Origin: Chara braunii | Lineage: Eukaryota > Streptophyta > Charophyceae > Charales > Characeae | DNA length: 21,501 nucleotides | NCBI GenBank assembly: GCA_003427395.1 | Contig: BFEA01000005.1 | Span: 2,954,824 to 2,976,324, forward strand | Direction of reading: 5' to 3' | Shown here: positions 18,173-21,501 of the stretch, piece by piece | Layout of the letters: each line of letters starts with the position of its first letter | Position numbering within the stretch: position 1 is the stretch's first letter | The notes under the pieces: model-generated | What the model was told of the DNA's origin: nothing | The model's database searches: none | What the model saw: only the letters and a program-made list of their open reading frames with translations | Position numbers and translations under genes: made by a program

Positions 18173-19338
18173 TCGACGAGTTTCACAGTCAGTACCGCCA
18201 CCGCCCCGACTATCACGACATCCATGCGATCCTTCGAAGTGGCAAAACCGTCCCGAACTACTCCCTTGGGGACAACGGTCTTGTGTACCGGCACGGTTCA
18301 CAGGCACCAGAGAGCCCCGTATTTGCGTTCCCTCCACTGGACAGCTACGTGTCCGGGCAGTAGCAGAGTTCCAAATTCCATGACCAGGAAGTCGCTGGTC
18401 ATATGGGCTTCCACAAGACGTTGGCTTGTGTGAGCCGCTTGTACGTCTGGCCGAAGCGCAAGGACTTTGTGAAGGACTACGTCGCAGAGTGTCCCACTTG
18501 TCAGGAGGTAAACAGTGTGAACCATCTGCCTTATGGTTTGCTCCAGCCTCTTCCTATCCCTGAGGGTCGTTGGTAGTCCATCTCGATGAACTTTATCGGT
18601 CCTCTTCGTCCTGCGACCCCCTGCGGTCATGATGCTATCCTGGTCGTCGTCGATCGCTTCACGAAGCCCACACGCTTTGTTCTGTGCCGCTATGCCATTA
18701 GTGCATGTGAGGTCGCCGACATCATCTTTGACCGAGTCGTGTGTGACCACGGCTTAGCTCTGAGCATCATATCTGACCGTGACACGCGCTTTACCAGCCG
18801 ATTCAGGCGACGGCTCCACGAAGTGTACGGTACCCAGCTCCGCTTCTCCTCGTCTTACCATCCCCAGACTGATGGTCAGACTGAGGTCATGATCAGGACT
18901 CTCGGAGATATTCTCCGAAAGATTGTTCGTGACGACCAGTAGTGGGATCTCCATCTTGCCCACGCGGAGATAGCCTACAACCACGCCGTCTCGCCAGCCA
19001 CGGGGATGTCGCCTTACTATTGCGACCTCGACTATCACCCTCATGTTCCTGCAGGCTTCCTTCGACCGTCACAGATGCACCCCGACACGAGTTGTCCCCC
19101 GCTGGATGATTGGGTTGCACACATGACGTCGATCACGAAGACCGCGCATGAGCACATAACCGCTTCCCAGACTCACATGGCCGCACGTACGAACCGATCG
19201 AGGATGGATCATCCATTCAAAGTCGATGATGATGTGCTTATCGACGCCCGCCATTTACAGCTCGAAGTGGACACGCTTCGCAAGTTCCGGCGTCGCTTCT
19301 TTGGCCCATGCCGCATTCTCCAGGCCGTCGACTCCTGA
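18169..19338 (+). pseudogene. E3 integrase: zinc finger, DDE core and GPY/F start
   Basis: A shifted frame carries HDIHAILRSGKTVPNYS, the HHCC finger HDQEVAGHMGFHKT to CPTCQ (about 18379-18505), then the core. The first catalytic position reads MNFIG, Asn (AAC, 18589-18591) for the usual Asp. The second Asp (ISDRDTRFTS) and the Glu (TDGQTEVMI) remain. VDDDVLIDARHLQL and FFGPCRILQAV show the start of the GPY/F domain. Stops TAG 18361, TAG 18574 and TAG 18940 are in frame, each next to a place where Gln is plausible. The segment ends at TGA 19336 by a one-base frame change. Confidence 0.9.
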
Positions 19339-19339
19339 T

Positions 19340-19849
19340 ACGGCTTCTAGCCCGGTCAACTTCTGTGTGAAGCTGCCCGATTACTTACGCCAGGCTCGTG
19401 TGCACGATGTCCACCACGTCTCGTTATTGCGTCCCTACCAAAGACCGTCTAAGCGTTTCGCTGGACGACCATACGAGTGCCCTCAACCCATCATGGTGGA
19501 CGGCCATGAGGAGTTCCTCGTTTCAGACATCATTGGTCGCCGAGTCACCGACGACAACCCTCCCCACATCGAGTATCTCGTACGTTGGAAGGGTTACCCT
19601 GATGAGGAGGCTACTTTGGAGCCCATCGAGCACTTGCAGCAAGCTCCCATTTTGGTGCGTGCCTATGACCGCGCTCGTCGTGCTGGGTTGACTGCTCCTC
19701 CTTAGCCCACTGACCCTCCTCCTTCTCCCTCAGCTGAGGAAACCGCTGAAGTCGAGCCTGCTCCATGTGAGGCAGACCTTCAGCAGCAGCCGAATGCTTC
19801 TGAGCGTCCACATTGCACTCGTCGTCGTCCTGCTCGGTACAACGATTGA
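19340..19849 (+). pseudogene. E3 chromodomain and Arg-rich C-terminal tail
   Basis: After the shift near 19340 the frame reads VNFCVKLPDYLR, DVHHVSLLRPY, then the chromodomain EEFLVSDIIGRRV, EYLVRWKGYPDEEATLEPIE at about 19508-19640. One aromatic-cage position, usually Trp in ATWEP, is Leu (TTG, 19616-19618). TAG 19703-19705 stops the frame, but it continues with a Pro/Glu-rich tail ending RPHCTRRRPARYND and TGA 19847-19849, a typical end for this group. The domain is thought to read methylated histone H3 and bias insertion to heterochromatin. Confidence 0.88.
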
Positions 19850-20102
19850 CTCTGACTTATCTTCCCACGTCTTTGACTTCTCAGTACTCCATCCTCTCCA
19901 GTTTTGCCACTTCATCTCGTCGACATTGAGGCTCTTCCTCGACGGCATTCCGGACTTCTCATCATGAACGTCATCGACAGCTTCATGGACTTCGTCACGA
20001 TCAACTCTGCTTTCTTCAGACGTCGTCACTCTCTTACAACCTTACCCTGTACAGTACCCTGGTTGTGTCACATGATGGTTGTCTTGTTGTTGCTTTGTTG
20101 CT

Positions 20103-20246
20103 CTCAGACTGAGGCTACTGCCTCTGACATTTCTAGGATTTAGTTGTTCCTACTTTTGTTGTTCTAGGACTTACACAGTAGTCAACTATTTCCAGACTGA
20201 GGTACCGCCTCCAACATTCTAGGATTTAGTTGTCATTACTTTCTGC
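20103..20246 (+). repeat. Diverged ~88-bp spaced direct repeat
   Basis: CAGACTGAGG at 20105 and 20193 start two copies that both continue to CATTCTAGGATTTAGTTGT-like sequence and end in TACTTT. A third partial copy (TAGTTGTTTCTACTTTC) appears at about 20270. The copies differ by scattered substitutions and small indels, so the duplication is old. Confidence 0.75.
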
Positions 20247-20540
20247 TTTCCCAGGACATGTATACTAGTTAGTTGTTTCTACTTTCACTTAGGTTGTTAG
20301 CTGTGACATTGTGTTTTTTTTTTTTTTGTGACACTTTCTAGACTACTCGGGTTTTCTTTTTCTTTGGTAGAGTTCCGCTTCTCGGCAGAAGCGTGCTTGT
20401 ATCTAGGCGATCCATCACAGGCCGAGGATCGTGTAGCGGACCTCTAGTTGGTCTGCGAGACCAGCCCCTTGGCCTGTTCTCACAGGCCTGTGTTGTATTT
20501 GGGGTAATCCAGTCCAGGCCGGTACCTCTGTCGGTACCTG

Positions 20541-20566
20541 CCAGTCCAGTCCAGTCCAGTCAGTCC
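20541..20566 (+). repeat. CCAGT short tandem repeat
   Basis: Four CCAGT units in a row, followed by a broken unit CAGTCC. Confidence 0.85.
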
Positions 20567-20716
20567 GCTGGGGTATACCCCAACTGTTGTCTGTTTTTCA
20601 TATCATTCTGCATTCGCACAGTTTGGAGTAAGTGCGTTGGAGTCTCGTGTGGGAGCTGCGCTGTCCATCTTGCTTCACTCTCATCCTCCATCTCCATCTC
20701 CATCCCAGGCGGAGCA

Positions 20717-20717
<1 letters not shown>

Positions 20718-20781
<64 letters not shown>

Positions 20782-20797
20782 GTGGAGAAGAAGAATA

Positions 20798-20891
<94 letters not shown>

Positions 20892-20910
20892 GAGAGAAGA
20901 GGAATATGAA
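20718..20910 (+). repeat. Compound (CT)n repeat with a duplicated 20-bp linker
   Basis: (CT)n at about 20718-20780, then a 20-base linker GTGGAGAAGAAGAATATGA-like, then (CT)n at 20801-20889 and a second near-identical linker GGAGAGAAGAGGAATATGA. The higher-order unit is CT tract plus linker. Long Ser-Leu peptides predicted here are products of the repeat, not proteins. Confidence 0.92.
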
Positions 20911-20968
20911 GGGTCGAAGGAGAACCAGGAGAAGAAGAAGATGGAGGAGATGAAGATGGAGGCTGCTT
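20890..20968 (+). other. Purine-rich tract following the CT repeat
   Basis: About 80 bases almost free of pyrimidines, rich in GAAGAAGAAG and GGAGATGAAGATGGAGG, directly after the pyrimidine-only CT tract. The pairing of a long pyrimidine block with a purine block on the same strand could form hairpins or triplexes. Confidence 0.7.
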
Positions 20969-21204
20969 GACCGATCTACCTGATGACCTGCCGACGATGT
21001 TGAAGGTCGCGGCCCCGTGCGGGCTGCGGGTGCCGCGCAGCTATGGTGGACTGATCCGCGCGTCCCCCCAGACGCAGGGGTTCGCATTGCGTAAAGTCTC
21101 TGAGGATCCCTGACAGCTCGGCGGTCGCTGGCCAGGGCAAGCGGCCGTACTTTTTTGTAGAGCAGGCAGAGGGCCGAAGGCCAACGTGCATACAAGCAGT
21201 TCCA
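20969..21204. other. GC-rich unassigned segment
   Basis: GC-rich with short hairpins such as GGGCCGAAGGCC near 21171-21182. I recognise no gene or RNA in it. Composition changes sharply to AT-rich after about 21205, suggesting a junction there. Confidence 0.4.
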
Positions 21205-21501
21205 ATGGGCACATTATTAATTATCTTTCTTATCCTTCAAATCTCCATATTAGATATGTCAGCTGTTTTGTCTTGAGAAATTTGCCAAGTAAAAGCCTGT
21301 AGAAATTGGAGCTATTTGACCTCCAAAAGGTATTGATGTGTTAGATGCTTGGGGAATCCCCTTTCTAAATACTAAGCAAGAATTTTCTCTTTACAAAACA
21401 TGTTACGATCCTGGTCATATCCAAAGTGCAAATTCACAATGAAAGACAATGCCACCCAATTGCGAAAGAAATGAAAGCACTTGCAAAGAGATAGAGACCA
21501 G
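21205..21501 (+). other. AT-rich segment, probable mitochondrial-derived insert
   Basis: Composition differs clearly from everything to the left. It contains a short cox3 match (21296-21373). The flanking AT-rich parts did not match anything I could identify on either strand, so the extent of organellar DNA is unknown and may continue past the window end. Confidence 0.4.
21296..21373 (+). pseudogene. cox3: cox3 fragment (cytochrome c oxidase subunit 3), probable NUMT
   Basis: Twenty-six codons on the plus strand read PVEIGAI, a stop, PPKGIDVLDAWGIPFLNT. This is the conserved segment of subunit 3 that contains IWPPKGI and IPFLNT, part of the inner-membrane respiratory complex IV. The Trp position is TGA at 21317-21319, one transition from TGG. 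The match stops abruptly on both sides: upstream a TAA precedes it closely, and downstream the reading becomes unrelated after FLNT. With nuclear retroelements next door, a short mitochondrial fragment in the nucleus is the best explanation. The identification rests on recalled family motifs. Confidence 0.6.

Larger units (their letters stand above)
13561..19849 (+). mobile_element. E3: decayed Ty3/gypsy chromovirus with canonical chromodomain
   Basis: A complete order of gag, zinc knuckle, protease, RT, RNase H, integrase, chromodomain and Arg-rich tail is readable. From about 15000 to 18172 everything stays in one frame, interrupted only by stops, so the ancestor probably made a single Gag-Pol polyprotein. 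Frameshifts lie near 14190, 15000, 18130-18170 and 19340. Codon use is GC-rich and C-ending, unlike E2, and the chromodomain is of the classic kind, so E3 is from a different lineage. No LTR pair could be matched: neither 12614-13560 nor 19850-20720 resembles the other. Confidence 0.88.
19850..20717 (+). other. Noncoding region 3' of E3 with local duplications
   Basis: No gene is supported. It probably includes the untranslated end and perhaps the 3' LTR of E3, but I found neither a clear polypurine tract nor a TG...CA pair. It holds the ~88-bp spaced duplication at 20103-20246, a 15-base T run at about 20314-20328, a CCAGT tandem at 20541-20566 and the palindrome GGGGTATACCCC at 20570-20581. 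Confidence 0.5.

Noticed and set aside
20393-20970. Frames coding long Ser-Leu or Arg-Glu peptides
   Set aside because: Direct translation of the CT microsatellite; not proteins.
1-21501. CRISPR array, bacterial operon or phage features
   Set aside because: No regularly spaced repeats, no ribosome-binding-site-led gene strings; all recognisable genes are eukaryotic retroelement modules.
21380-21501. Possible photosystem-protein-like reading on the minus strand (GLYLFASAFISFAIGWH)
   Set aside because: Only a loose resemblance over a few residues with stops close by; not enough to claim plastid DNA.

Overview
The window looks like nuclear heterochromatin of a streptophyte (a charophyte alga or land plant). 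The flavour of the retroelement proteins reminds me of Chara, but this is an impression that I could not check by search. I see no intact host gene. Almost everything recognisable is decayed Ty3/gypsy retrotransposon, embedded in CT/GA microsatellites and low-complexity spacer.

Layout: (1) 1-442 is a CT repeat and GC-rich unassigned DNA with short GGCC hairpins. (2) 443-5577 is element E1 on the minus strand, a 5'-truncated chromovirus-like element that keeps only the end of RNase H, the integrase, a chromodomain-like tail and a candidate 3' LTR. A 2.7-kb TG...CA-bounded sequence (1525-4242) is inserted inside the integrase GPY/F motif of E1, with a likely 4-bp target duplication. (3) 5578-6130 is AT-rich spacer between E1 and E2, which sit head to head and both lack a recognisable 5' LTR. 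(4) 6131 to about 12613 is element E2 on the plus strand: gag, protease, RT, RNase H, integrase, chromodomain-like tail, polypurine tract and a candidate 3' LTR, all in order but broken by stops and frameshifts. (5) 12614-13560 is AT-rich DNA with three degenerate direct repeats and a telomere-like tract. (6) 13561-19849 is element E3 on the plus strand, a second and different chromovirus: Pro-rich gag, protease, RT, RNase H, integrase, canonical chromodomain and a C-terminal tail, heavily mutated. (7) 19850-21204 is 3' noncoding DNA with local duplications and a compound CT repeat. (8) 21205-21501 is AT-rich and contains a short match to mitochondrial cox3, probably a nuclear mitochondrial insert.

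In life these genes would have worked as retrotransposon modules: Gag packages RNA, protease matures the polyprotein, RT/RNase H makes cDNA, and integrase with its chromodomain inserts it, often into heterochromatin. All three copies appear dead. The in-frame stops that I could place in trusted frames are mostly TAG, then TGA, which fits decay of methylated cytosines in CHG and CG contexts. I found no sign of a novel multi-gene system. The most interesting signals are the nested 2.7-kb element with a promoter-like core, the TAG-biased decay, the RNase H insertion in E3, the degenerate repeats at 12.8-13.1 kb, and the cox3 fragment.
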